Of a DNA stretch of 21,013 nucleotides, positions 1 through 6,887 are shown piece after piece. Source of the stretch: a virus. The position numbers were made by a program, and so were the translations under genes. Each line of letters opens with the position of its first letter. Position 1 is the first letter of the stretch. A model generated the notes under the pieces. The model was not told the origin of the DNA, did not search any database, and worked only from the letters and a program-made list of their open reading frames with translations. The stretch is taken from positions 1-21,013 of the IMG/VR virus record IMGVR_UViG_3300010885_015373, one strand, 5' to 3'.

Positions 1-71
1 ACTTCAACGAAACACTTGTATGTTCAGCACCACAGTTCAACGGCTTGCTACAAGGTATCAAGTTAGTTTAA
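1..71 (+). CDS. C-terminal end of upstream gene, probably major capsid protein (partial)
   Basis: An open frame enters from the left edge and ends at TAA 69-71. It encodes about 22 residues ending QFNGLLQGIKLV. The next genes are a small head protein and a head-tail adaptor, and a strong terminator follows at once. This is the usual place of the major capsid gene in siphoviruses. The identity rests on position and on the look of the C-terminus only, because too little protein is present to recognise a fold. Confidence 0.45.
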   Translation, partial: FNETLVCSAPQFNGLLQGIKLV

Positions 72-85
72 CTAAACATGTAGGG

Positions 86-125
86 TGCGCCCCTGTCCCA
101 CTATCGGGGTGGGGGCGCATTCTTA
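86..125 (+). terminator. Rho-independent terminator after the capsid gene
   Basis: The arms TGCGCCCC (86-93) and GGGGCGCA (112-119) are perfectly complementary. A short inner CCC/GGG pairing (97-99 with GGG in 106-109) is possible. The stem is followed by TTCTTATT. It lies 14 nt after the upstream stop codon. It may be partial, so that capsid transcripts outnumber those of the genes behind it (inference). Confidence 0.85.
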
Positions 126-147
126 TTATCGGAAGGATAAGAAAAGA

Positions 148-474
148 ATGCCAAAGTATTTTGCACCTAGTGGTTTATCAACTGTAGAGATCACGGGCAC
201 ACGCACAGGTATTACTACTAATTTGAAACGCGGTAAAGATGGTTTCTTTAACACTGATTCAAAGATGGATGGTAAAGCCCTTAAAGATGCTGGACTGGTT
301 GAAGCATCACTTATGGGTGTGCCAGTTGGTGATGTTGGTTTCATTTGTTCGGGCTGTGGTTTCAATGGGTTCTTCGCAGTCTGTGGGAAGTGTGGCACGA
401 ACAACAAAGCGCAAAAAGAAGAAGATAAAGAAACTGTTGAATGCGACAACTGCGAATGTGGGGAAATTAAATAA
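148..474 (+). CDS. Small head-region protein with C-terminal zinc ribbon
   Basis: The 108-aa protein starts at ATG 148 behind GGAAGG (131-136). The same frame is open further upstream, but there it would run through the terminator. The N-terminal half (MPKYFAPSGLSTVEI...) resembles the small beta-rich proteins often found just after the capsid gene in actinophages. The C-terminal part has Cys pairs CSGC, CGKC and CDNCEC, arranged like a zinc ribbon, with an acidic/lysine-rich linker between the second and third. The stop shares one base with the next start (taATG), which suggests translational coupling to the adaptor gene. Its role is not known; a virion-associated or assembly role is inferred from position. 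Confidence 0.75.
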   Translation: MPKYFAPSGLSTVEITGTRTGITTNLKRGKDGFFNTDSKMDGKALKDAGLVEASLMGVPVGDVGFICSGCGFNGFFAVCGKCGTNNKAQKEEDKETVECDNCECGEIK

Positions 475-1367
475 TGAGTAACGCCTATGGTGCAACAACT
501 AAACTGTTCAGCACCCCATACTTAACCATTGCTGAATACAAGGCTGCACCTACGGCTATTGACTACAACAATTTGGTTACTGATTCTTCAGACCCTGCGG
601 CGCAAGATGCTGAACTGGCTAACAACATTGCACGCGCTTCTAGTTGGATAGACACCCACTGTAATCAGGTGTTGGCGGCTACTGTTGAAACAGAGAACCA
701 GCGTGCCAGGTTCAGCCCTGATGGTTACATTAAAGTTCATCCACGCTATAACCCTATTGTTGCTTTAACTGCTTTTTCTTACGGGTCACAGCCAAACAAT
801 TTAGTTGCCTACCCTGACTGTTCGCAGGGCTGGGTTGAAGATCAAAGCATAGTCATGCCCTGGACTATCGGCACTACTTATTCTTCTGCAGGACCTTTAC
901 AGTTTGGGCTACCGTCTAGCCCACGCGGTCAAGTGTTTTGCCAATACACTTATGTTTCTGGGTTTGCGAACACTACCCTTAGTGCTGGTTCAAGTGCTGG
1001 TGCTTCATCTATTACTGTGGCTGATGGTACGGGCATTGTTGCTGGATCGCGTTTAACAATTTTTGATGGTTTGTTTACTGAAACTTTTACTGTCGCTTCT
1101 ACCTACACCTTTGGTTCTGCCACAGTGCCTGTTGTTGGCACACTAACGAACGCACACCTTGCAGGGGTAGCAGTTAGTGCTTTACCACCAGCCGTTAAAG
1201 AAGCCGCCATACTAGCCACTACAGCGTTTCTTAAAGTGCGTGGTGATTACAGTATGACTATGCAGGTTACTTCTAATGTTGGCACTGCTTCACCTAACAT
1301 GGAATCTTTGAACAGTGATCTTGATTTGGCTAAAGCATTACTAATACCTTTCCGCAGGGTTCGCTAA
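474..1367 (+). CDS. Head-tail adaptor (connector) protein
   Basis: The protein is 297 aa. An N-terminal helical segment with ANNIARASSWIDTHCNQVL, the block FSPDGYIKVHPRYNPIVAL, and the C-terminal helices VKEAAILATTAFLKVRGD match the architecture of gp6/gp15-type adaptors that bind the portal ring. Residues about 167-233 (SSITVADGTGIVAGSRLTIF to VAVSAL) form a beta-rich insertion before the final helices; I recall similar insertions in actinophage adaptors. The gene overlaps its neighbours by one base on each side (taATG junctions), typical of a tightly packed structural operon. Confidence 0.7.
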   Translation: MSNAYGATTKLFSTPYLTIAEYKAAPTAIDYNNLVTDSSDPAAQDAELANNIARASSWIDTHCNQVLAATVETENQRARFSPDGYIKVHPRYNPIVALTAFSYGSQPNNLVAYPDCSQGWVEDQSIVMPWTIGTTYSSAGPLQFGLPSSPRGQVFCQYTYVSGFANTTLSAGSSAGASSITVADGTGIVAGSRLTIFDGLFTETFTVASTYTFGSATVPVVGTLTNAHLAGVAVSALPPAVKEAAILATTAFLKVRGDYSMTMQVTSNVGTASPNMESLNSDLDLAKALLIPFRRVR

Positions 1368-1855
1368 TGTCTAGGGCTGGGTTACGCAGTCAGTTATCTA
1401 GTTACCTGCAAAACGCTACAAGTGTGCCTGATTTGAACCAGGTGTTTACTTCTTTCCCTAAGCAAATAAATTTTCAGGTGAATGCGCAGGCTGGTCAAAA
1501 GTCTAGGGCGGCTGTTGTTATTTTTATTGAACGGGAATCTGAAACCCGTATTGCTTTGGGTGGCGCAACCAGTGGCAAGAAACGCATTGATTATGATGTG
1601 GTGTTGCAGGTGTTCCATCACAGTATGCAAAACAATGCTGAAGATGCAATGGATGATTTAGATGCAACCATTGATGCGTTAAAAGATTACCTGCGTGCAG
1701 ATCATAGGTTTGGTGACACCACGGGTAACATTATTTGGCAGGGTGCTGAACCTGCTATTGATGTTGATTACAGTGAACCGTCTACAAGTGATCGTGGTGC
1801 TACTGAAACTTGGGTGGTTCTTAGGTTTCAGGTTACGCAAATTTACACTGCGTGA
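1367..1855 (+). CDS. Tail terminator-like neck protein
   Basis: The protein is 162 aa. Helix-rich N-terminus, central strands (AAVVIFIERESETRIALGG, KKRIDYDVVLQVFHHS), a helix with DAMDDLDATIDALKDYLRADHRF, and a final strand ETWVVLRFQVTQIYTA. This alpha/beta pattern, the size and the place after the adaptor fit tail terminator/tail completion proteins (lambda gpU / HK97 gp10 neighbourhood). A head-tail stopper is not seen as a separate gene, so either this or a neighbour may do that job. It is the last gene before the terminator at 1863-1907. Confidence 0.5.
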   Translation: MSRAGLRSQLSSYLQNATSVPDLNQVFTSFPKQINFQVNAQAGQKSRAAVVIFIERESETRIALGGATSGKKRIDYDVVLQVFHHSMQNNAEDAMDDLDATIDALKDYLRADHRFGDTTGNIIWQGAEPAIDVDYSEPSTSDRGATETWVVLRFQVTQIYTA

Positions 1856-1862
1856 TCTGATA

Positions 1863-1907
1863 GGCGCAGGGTTGGTACGCCTTCCACCAGCCCTGCGCCC
1901 CTTATTT
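1863..1907 (+). terminator. Strong Rho-independent terminator
   Basis: Arms GGCGCAGGGTTGGT (1863-1876) and ACCAGCCCTGCGCC (1886-1899) pair over 14 bp with one G-U, a 9-nt loop, and a following CTTATTTTCC. This closes the head-neck transcription unit and isolates the cassette that follows. Confidence 0.92.
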
Positions 1908-1908
1908 T

Positions 1909-1925
1909 CCCTTTATTTGTAAGGG
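1909..1925 (+). promoter_or_regulatory. 17-bp repeat, candidate operator (copy 1)
   Basis: The sequence CCCTTTATTTGTAAGGG is nearly the same as 12694-12710, 14382-14398 and the reverse complement of 18812-18828. It ends 22 nt before the -35 of the promoter at 1948. The ends are complementary (CCCTT/AAGGG). Each promoter region of this family carries one such element, which suggests a regulator-binding site. Confidence 0.5.
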
Positions 1926-1927
1926 TA

Positions 1928-2019
1928 AAAAAAGTTTGTAGAAATAGTTGCATGTTTGTTTGTTTTGGGTTTATGATTTAGGTACAAGGTCAGAGTGACC
2001 AGAACAGAAGGGCAAGAAA
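1928..2019 (+). promoter_or_regulatory. Promoter plus 5' hairpin leader (module copy 1)
   Basis: An A-tract (from about 1928), -35 TTGCAT (1948-1953), an 18-nt spacer starting GTTTGTTTG, and -10 TATGAT (1972-1977) predict a start near 1984. The RNA then begins with hairpin GGTCA-GAG-TGACC (1988-2000), followed by the 19-nt leader AGAACAGAAGGGCAAGAAA and the ATG. The same module occurs before the genes at 12597(-), 14272(-), 14497 and 18933, with different hairpin arms that remain complementary. Confidence 0.8.
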
Positions 2020-2361
2020 ATGACAAACAATAACTACGCACTATACGCACAGTTCACCGTAAACAACTCACAGCGCAACTTGGCTGATTCAATTTGTGTA
2101 CCTTTGCATGATGTTGTTGCAGAAGATTTGTATGAAACGACTGATGCAAAAGTTAGCATTATGGGTAGCCACACAAATGGCGGCTTGCTAGTCAGTTTTG
2201 TATTTGATGCAGCCAGCCATGAAGAAGCCATTGCACTTGCAAACACATGGGCAGAAGAATTAAGTTTCGGATCAATGCGCATGTTCTGGCATGAACAAAC
2301 AGATTTTGGTTCACGGGGCGTAAGAATTCTTGATACAGAAAAAACCAAATTGAACGCATAA
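2020..2361 (+). CDS. Unknown protein in an autonomous cassette
   Basis: The protein is 113 aa with no motif I recognise. It is acidic, with a central segment VSIMGSHTNGGLLVSFVFDA and the helix-like EEAIALANTWAEELSF, suggesting a small alpha/beta fold. There is no signal peptide or membrane segment. The gene has its own promoter and hairpin leader and is fenced by terminators on both sides, so it is transcribed separately from the tail genes around it. This arrangement is that of a moron: a gene added between late genes and usually not needed for virion building. The promoter family it shares with the accessory region suggests early or regulated expression. Confidence 0.8.
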   Translation: MTNNNYALYAQFTVNNSQRNLADSICVPLHDVVAEDLYETTDAKVSIMGSHTNGGLLVSFVFDAASHEEAIALANTWAEELSFGSMRMFWHEQTDFGSRGVRILDTEKTKLNA

Positions 2362-2378
2362 ACTATTCAAACAAACTG

Positions 2379-2402
2379 CCCACCTTACGGGGTGGGTTTT
2401 TT
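2379..2402 (+). terminator. Rho-independent terminator closing the cassette
   Basis: Stem CCCACC (2379-2384) / GGTGGG (2391-2396), 6-nt loop, then six T residues (2397-2402). It lies 17 nt after the stop of the cassette gene. Confidence 0.9.
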
Positions 2403-2415
2403 GTTGCCCTTAATC

Positions 2416-2427
2416 TACAATAAACAA
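2416..2427 (+). promoter_or_regulatory. Putative -10 element for a leaderless transcript
   Basis: TACAAT (2416-2421) ends 6 nt before ATG 2428, so a start 7 nt downstream of the -10 would fall on the A of the ATG. No Shine-Dalgarno sequence precedes this ATG, and a new promoter is needed after the terminator. No convincing -35 is visible. Confidence 0.45.
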
Positions 2428-2883
2428 ATGGGCATAGAAACTAACATAGATGTAACAAAACGCGCCCTGTTATTTAAGCGCAAACAATTAGATGAAGCAG
2501 TGCAAGCGGCATCACGGTCTGTGGGTTCATTAACTACTAGAACAATGAAACAACAAATAGTTGGTGCGCACCTTATAGGTACAAGCCGTAGGGCTGGTGA
2601 AAATAGGGGTATTGTCGCAGGTAAACCATCTAATGTTACTGGTAATTTGCGCAGGTCTATCAGATCAAAAACCAGACAAACAGGGTTTGGCAAATACACT
2701 GTAGTAACTGGTGCGTACATGGTCTATGCCCGTTCTTTGGAATTTGGTAATCCCCTTTGGCATACAAATGCACGCTACCCTTTTGTTGAACCTACTGCTA
2801 AACTAATGTCAGAAAACGATAAAGCGCGTAACCAATACATTAAGGCAATGCGCAGGGCATTAACCAAAAGGGGTGTTTCATAG
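2428..2883 (+). CDS. HK97 gp10-like tail completion protein
   Basis: The protein is 151 aa. It has an N-terminal helix (DVTKRALLFKRKQLDEAVQAASRSV), a segment with SNVTGNLRRSIRSK, then YMVYARSLEFGN and YPFVEPTAKL near the C-terminus. The order 'GNLRRSI ... Y..ARSLEFG ... PFVEPA' is typical of HK97 gp10-type neck/tail-completion proteins that cap the tail tube. I chose ATG 2428 because the upstream extension of the frame runs into the terminator stem and T-run. The start has no ribosome binding site, and TACAAT sits in the position expected for leaderless transcription. Confidence 0.7.
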   Translation: MGIETNIDVTKRALLFKRKQLDEAVQAASRSVGSLTTRTMKQQIVGAHLIGTSRRAGENRGIVAGKPSNVTGNLRRSIRSKTRQTGFGKYTVVTGAYMVYARSLEFGNPLWHTNARYPFVEPTAKLMSENDKARNQYIKAMRRALTKRGVS

Positions 2884-3078
2884 GTGGCTAAGTTTCGTGC
2901 AGATGTTGATGAACCGCGTTACTATCCTGATTTGGGTTTAAGTGTTGCGCCTGGTGATGTTGTTGAATTACCTGCAGATACTTTGGCTACTGGTCTAACT
3001 GTTCTTGAATCTGTTAAAGTAAAAAAATCTGTTGATCCACTACCTGCCGATAACGCAGAACCAGCGCAAGGGGAATAA
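2884..3078 (+). CDS. Small beta-rich protein of the tail operon
   Basis: The protein is 64 aa and starts with GTG directly after the previous stop, behind AAAAGGGGTG. The pattern MAKFRADVDEPRYYPDLGLSVAPGDVVELP resembles small actinophage proteins encoded among head and tail genes, with a basic start, a short beta core, then an acidic Pro/Ala-rich tail. The function is unknown. The position between the gp10-like protein and the major tail protein suggests a role in tail assembly or a minor virion component. Confidence 0.65.
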   Translation: MAKFRADVDEPRYYPDLGLSVAPGDVVELPADTLATGLTVLESVKVKKSVDPLPADNAEPAQGE

Positions 3079-3083
3079 TTTTC

Positions 3084-4487
3084 ATGGCATTACCACGGTA
3101 TAAATCCTTTTTAGGTATCGCTAAAGAAGCATCACGCACCCCTGGTACACCCCCTGTTGCGGTGACAAATCTTGACCTAACTGGTGTTAGCGTTAATGCA
3201 CCAACGGTAACTTATGATTCAACTCTTAATGGTGGCACTACAACCGTTGTAACAACAGCAAGTGGTACTACCACAGTTGGAACGGCGGCTAAAACTTTTA
3301 CACCTGTTTTAACTTCTTATTATGTTGTGTCTTTGTTTGCTAAATCTGCTGCCGCTAATTCACGGTCAGGTAACTTACTTATCAATTGGTACAACGCAAG
3401 TAATGTTTTGATTAGCCAGCAAACTAAATCGTTTACTTTTTCTACCAGTGATCAACTTATTACTACTGCATCTGTGCAGCCACCTGCATTAACGGCAAAA
3501 TTTGATGTTACCGTAGACATTACAGGTGCTTCCGCATCAGAAACCTTTTACTATTCTGCACCTAAATTGACTACATCTAGTGGTGTTGCGGCTACGGACT
3601 TCATCCCTGTAAATAGCATTGCCCCATTTGATAACATCAAATACTTAGATGATAACAACTGGCGTGGATCTATGGTTGAAACCTATGGCACAGTGCAGGG
3701 TAACATTCACGCAGAGTTTGAATTTGGTGGGGATGTATTCCCTGATACTATCGGCTATGCAGTTGCTGGTGTTCTGGGTGACTATGTTAAGTCTGGTTCT
3801 TCAGCCCCATACATTCACACTGTTTCAACTTTGAACAGTGGCACTGGTCAGGCAACTTCATACACACTAACCGATTTTAATTCATACAATGCGCGACAGT
3901 TCGCAGGTTGCCAATTTGGTTCTGTTGATTTCAAATTTAATGCTGATGGTCTACTTGATTACACAGCAATGGCGCAGGGTTTCCAGTCAGTTACCGCAAC
4001 CGCGCCTACACAGTCTTACAGTGCTGTTACTAATGTCCCTGTGTGGACTGGTGTAACAACTATTGCTGGTTCTGTAACCGCTAAGTTGGCTGAAGGTACT
4101 ATCAACATCACACGCCCACTAACCCCTATTTACACGGTTGATGGTTCACAAGCACCTTACCAAATTTTCCAGGGTCCAGTTTCAGTTGATGGTACTTTGA
4201 AACTAATTTTTGAAGATGACACAGACTTAACCCGTTACCTAACAAACACACAGCCATCTTTGGACATCACATTTACACAAGGCACTGGTGCTACACAAAC
4301 CGTTGTTCAGTTCACTATGACTAAGTGCGCATTCCAGGTTGCTAAGGTTGATCGTGGGCAAGATTATGTAACCCTTGATGTGACTTACAAAGCAATTGCA
4401 AACACTACTGATGTTGGTGCTAGTGCAGGCTACAGCCCAATTAAGGTAGTATTGAAGAACGCGAAGGCTACTGCAGTTTACGCATAA
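3084..4487 (+). CDS. Major tail protein with an inserted domain
   Basis: The protein is 467 aa and forms the tail tube. The start (MALPRYKSFLGIAKEASRTPGTPPVAV) and the block from about residue 172 (DFIPVNSIAPFDNIKYLDD, RGSMVETYGTVQGN, EFGGDVFPDTIGYAVAGVLGDY) match actinophage major tail proteins, in which these two parts are normally close together. Here about 145 residues (28-171) are inserted. They are Thr/Ser-rich and end FYYSAPKLTTSSG, with a strand pattern like a carbohydrate-binding jelly roll. The core continues to about residue 465 and ends in a beta-rich region. The gene has a good ribosome binding site (AAGGGGAA) and directly precedes the tail chaperones, the standard order. Confidence 0.85.
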   Translation: MALPRYKSFLGIAKEASRTPGTPPVAVTNLDLTGVSVNAPTVTYDSTLNGGTTTVVTTASGTTTVGTAAKTFTPVLTSYYVVSLFAKSAAANSRSGNLLINWYNASNVLISQQTKSFTFSTSDQLITTASVQPPALTAKFDVTVDITGASASETFYYSAPKLTTSSGVAATDFIPVNSIAPFDNIKYLDDNNWRGSMVETYGTVQGNIHAEFEFGGDVFPDTIGYAVAGVLGDYVKSGSSAPYIHTVSTLNSGTGQATSYTLTDFNSYNARQFAGCQFGSVDFKFNADGLLDYTAMAQGFQSVTATAPTQSYSAVTNVPVWTGVTTIAGSVTAKLAEGTINITRPLTPIYTVDGSQAPYQIFQGPVSVDGTLKLIFEDDTDLTRYLTNTQPSLDITFTQGTGATQTVVQFTMTKCAFQVAKVDRGQDYVTLDVTYKAIANTTDVGASAGYSPIKVVLKNAKATAVYA

Positions 4488-4507
4488 ACAAATAAAGGAT
4501 GGCAAAA

Positions 4508-4855
4508 ATGAGAGTAGATGTTTTCAACGGCTGGATAGAATTGCGTGATCCAGATTTAGTACCTGAACGGTTGCGCAGACCAGTGTTTGAAAAGTCTATT
4601 AAGGCTTCACAAATTGCTGAAGACTTTGAAACTGATCCTACAGTTTTATCTTTCTTCAGTGAATTAAATGATGTGTTGGCTGTGGCTTTAATTTCGTCTT
4701 GGTCTTTTGGTGATGTTGTTACTGCGGATGCTTTACAAGATTTACCTGCACGCACTTATGATGATGTGCGTAAAGCGGTGTCACCTTTTGTTAGCCGCAT
4801 GATTCCAGATTTTGGGGATGATGTTGCAGACCCAAAAGCAACTACCGAAATTTAG
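4508..4855 (+). CDS. Tail assembly chaperone, short form (gpG-like)
   Basis: The 115-aa protein (MRVDVFNGWIELRDPDLVPERLRR...) lies between the major tail and tape measure genes, where siphoviruses encode the chaperones that load the tape measure. ATG 4508 is preferred over ATG 4499 because AAAGGA (4493-4498) touches the latter but is well spaced from the former. The sequence is acidic and helical, as is usual for this family. Near the 3' end lies a canonical -1 slippery heptamer (4831-4837), after which an open -1 frame continues to 5049. Most ribosomes should end at TAG 4853-4855. Confidence 0.85.
   Translation: MRVDVFNGWIELRDPDLVPERLRRPVFEKSIKASQIAEDFETDPTVLSFFSELNDVLAVALISSWSFGDVVTADALQDLPARTYDDVRKAVSPFVSRMIPDFGDDVADPKATTEI
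4831..4837 (+). other. -1 ribosomal frameshift site CCCAAAA
   Basis: The heptamer C CCA AAA has the X XXY YYZ form in the frame of the short chaperone (codons CCA 4832-4834, AAA 4835-4837). After a -1 slip, decoding resumes at AGC 4837-4839 and stays open to TAA 5047-5049. The zero-frame stop is only 15 nt beyond the heptamer. Confidence 0.85.
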
Positions 4856-5049
4856 CACGCATCAGGTGGCTGTTCCAGAACGGCAATGTTGATGAACGGT
4901 ATGGTGTTTCACCGTACTTGCGTGACTATCTTTTGGTTAAACATTTTGGCTGGACTAAAGACCAGATAGATGACCAACCTGCGGTGTGGCTTGATTGGAT
5001 GTTGGCTATTCATGGGGAAATTTCTGCAATAGAAAATACACCTAACTAA
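4837..5049 (+). CDS. Tail assembly chaperone, frameshift extension (gpT-like)
   Basis: This -1 frame has no convincing start of its own and encodes 70 residues after the slip (SNYRNLARIRWLFQNGNVDE... to IENTPN). The product is about 180 aa when joined to the short form (join 4508..4837, 4837..5049). Features such as VSPYLRDYLLVKHFGWT and AVWLDWMLAIHGE are typical of the C-terminal half of actinophage chaperones, with their aromatic-rich helix and conserved Trp/Asp. In known phages the ratio of short to long form matters for tail assembly. Confidence 0.82.
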   Translation, partial: SNYRNLARIRWLFQNGNVDERYGVSPYLRDYLLVKHFGWTKDQIDDQPAVWLDWMLAIHGEISAIENTPN

Positions 5050-5066
5050 TTGGTAAAATTAGTTTT
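5046..5066 (+). terminator. Weak AT-rich hairpin with T-run before the tape measure gene
   Basis: CTAATT (5046-5051) / AATTAG (5057-5062), a 5-nt loop, then TTTT. The stem is all-AT apart from one C-G pair, so at most it attenuates transcription. It overlaps the chaperone stop codon. Confidence 0.35.
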
Positions 5067-5087
5067 ACCCTAATGTAAGGTTTTATT

Positions 5088-6887
5088 GTGGCACAAGATT
5101 TACCACCAGTGTATTTAGAGTTCAAGGCTGACATTAAAAACATTACTGATGCTTTGACTAAAGTTGAACAGCAATTAGATGGTTTTGAAAAGAAATCTAA
5201 AAAATCTGGAAATGCTGTAGATGATCTAAAAGCCCGTACTGTTGCGGCTGGTACTTTAATGGCGGCTGGTATTGAACATGTGGCTGGTGAAATTTTTAAG
5301 TTTGGCAAAGAAACTGTTATGGCTTTTGCTGACACTGGTAAAGAAGTGCGTACCCTTCAGCGTTCTATTGGTGGCACGGCTGAAGATGCATCACGCCTAC
5401 GGTTCGCTGGTGATGAATTAGGTGTATCTAACCAGGCTTTAACTATGGGTTTCAAAGCCCTAGCAACTCACCTTGATGCGAATGATGACAAGATTAAACG
5501 CATGGGTATTGCGTACCGTGATGCGCATGGTGAGATTCTGCCTACTAAAGATGTGTTAGCGAACTTGGCTGAACGATTTGCAAGTATGCCTAATGGTTTG
5601 CAAAAGACTGCTTTGGCTACTGATTTGTTTGGTAAGTCTGGTCAGAAGATGATTCCTATTTTGAACCAGGGCAAAAAGGGTTTGAAAGAATTGTATGCAG
5701 AGTCTGACAAACTTGGCGTTACTATGTCTGGTAAAGATTTGAAAGCAACTAAAGATTTTGGGTTGGCACAAAAAAAACTTGGTGAGGCTATCAAGGGTGT
5801 GCAGATTAGTATTGGGCGCGATTTGATTAAGTCGCTCACTAAGATGGTTGATTATGTTCGTATTAATGTTGTGCCTTGGTTGCAGTCTTTTGCTCATGGG
5901 TTGACTGGCAACGGTGGTGTGAATGATGGGCTAAATTCTGCTACTACTTTTGCACACAATTTGGGCGCAATGATAAAAGGCACTATTGGTTTCATTATTA
6001 AATACAAGGATCAGTTGGCACTGTTGGCGGCTGTGTTGTTTTCTATTTGGTCTGGTATGAAAATTGCCGCTGGTGTTGGTGCTATTGTCACCGCTATTGG
6101 TGCTATTGCTACTGCGTGGGCGGCTGTTACTGCGGCGGCTGGTGCGGCGGCTGTTGCTGAAGATGTTGCTAGTGGTGGCACTTTAACTGGTGTTCAAATT
6201 GCCGCTGGTGTTGCTGGTGCGGCGGCTGTCGCTGGTGCTGTTGCTTTGGCTTACACAAAACTAAAATCTTCTTTACCTAAAGTTGATGCTAGTAAAGAAA
6301 TTACATTACCTGATTTACCAGGCGCGGATGCATGGAAACCACCAGCGCAAGGTGGTGGCGGTGCTGGTGGTGGCGGTGGTGCTACTACACCTGATCAAAC
6401 TTTGTTAGAAACACTGAAAGAAGAAGGGCGCAAAATGCGTGCGCGTATTCGTCTTCTAAAACTTGGTGCTTCTAAAGGTCTTGTAGATGCTGTTCTAAGT
6501 TCTAGCAATTGGTCTGTAGAGTTTCAAAAATTAGTTACTGGTGGGCGTACTGCTGTAGCAGAGATGCAAACAATCTATAACAAAACTTCTGCAGGTCTTA
6601 CCGAAATTGCTAACGCGCATCACAAGGTAGCAAGCGCGGCTGAAAAATCTGCCAAAGCAACAGCCAAAGCAACCGCCGCGCAACAAGCATTAAACAATAC
6701 AATGATCAGTTCACAGTCTTGGTTAGCGGCACACACGGCTGGCACACTGCAATCTAATACTGGCAGTGTTGTTGTCCCTGTTTCAATTGATGGGCGTGAA
6801 GTGTTTAGGGCTGTTCAAACGCAGTCTACGCGCAACAGTCGGCGTAACATTACTAATGGTCTAACCTTTACAGGGGCTGTTCTGTGA
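5088..6887 (+). CDS. Tape measure protein
   Basis: The 599-aa protein starts with GTG. The N-terminus VYLEFKADIKNITDALTKVEQQLDGFEKKSKK is a helical coiled-coil region typical of tape measures. The middle (about 290-385) is strongly hydrophobic and Ala/Gly-rich (GFIIKYKDQLALLAAVLFSI, then repeated AAAGAAAVAE-type segments), as in tape measures that enter the host membrane. A Gly-rich linker lies near residues 417-436, followed by a helical C-terminal domain and a beta-like end (VVVPVSIDGREVF). The protein is short for the family, so a short siphovirus tail is expected. It follows the chaperones and overlaps the minor tail gene by 4 nt. AAGG (5077-5080) is a weak ribosome site; TAAGGT (5076-5081) is also placed like a leaderless -10. 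Confidence 0.9.
   Translation: MAQDLPPVYLEFKADIKNITDALTKVEQQLDGFEKKSKKSGNAVDDLKARTVAAGTLMAAGIEHVAGEIFKFGKETVMAFADTGKEVRTLQRSIGGTAEDASRLRFAGDELGVSNQALTMGFKALATHLDANDDKIKRMGIAYRDAHGEILPTKDVLANLAERFASMPNGLQKTALATDLFGKSGQKMIPILNQGKKGLKELYAESDKLGVTMSGKDLKATKDFGLAQKKLGEAIKGVQISIGRDLIKSLTKMVDYVRINVVPWLQSFAHGLTGNGGVNDGLNSATTFAHNLGAMIKGTIGFIIKYKDQLALLAAVLFSIWSGMKIAAGVGAIVTAIGAIATAWAAVTAAAGAAAVAEDVASGGTLTGVQIAAGVAGAAAVAGAVALAYTKLKSSLPKVDASKEITLPDLPGADAWKPPAQGGGGAGGGGGATTPDQTLLETLKEEGRKMRARIRLLKLGASKGLVDAVLSSSNWSVEFQKLVTGGRTAVAEMQTIYNKTSAGLTEIANAHHKVASAAEKSAKATAKATAAQQALNNTMISSQSWLAAHTAGTLQSNTGSVVVPVSIDGREVFRAVQTQSTRNSRRNITNGLTFTGAVL

Noticed and set aside
85-147. N-terminal extension of the zinc-ribbon gene from GTG 85
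   Set aside because: It would translate through a strong terminator stem; ATG 148 has a good ribosome binding site.
6340-6400. GGT/GGC-rich tandem-looking repeat
   Set aside because: It encodes a glycine-rich linker inside the tape measure protein and needs no other explanation.
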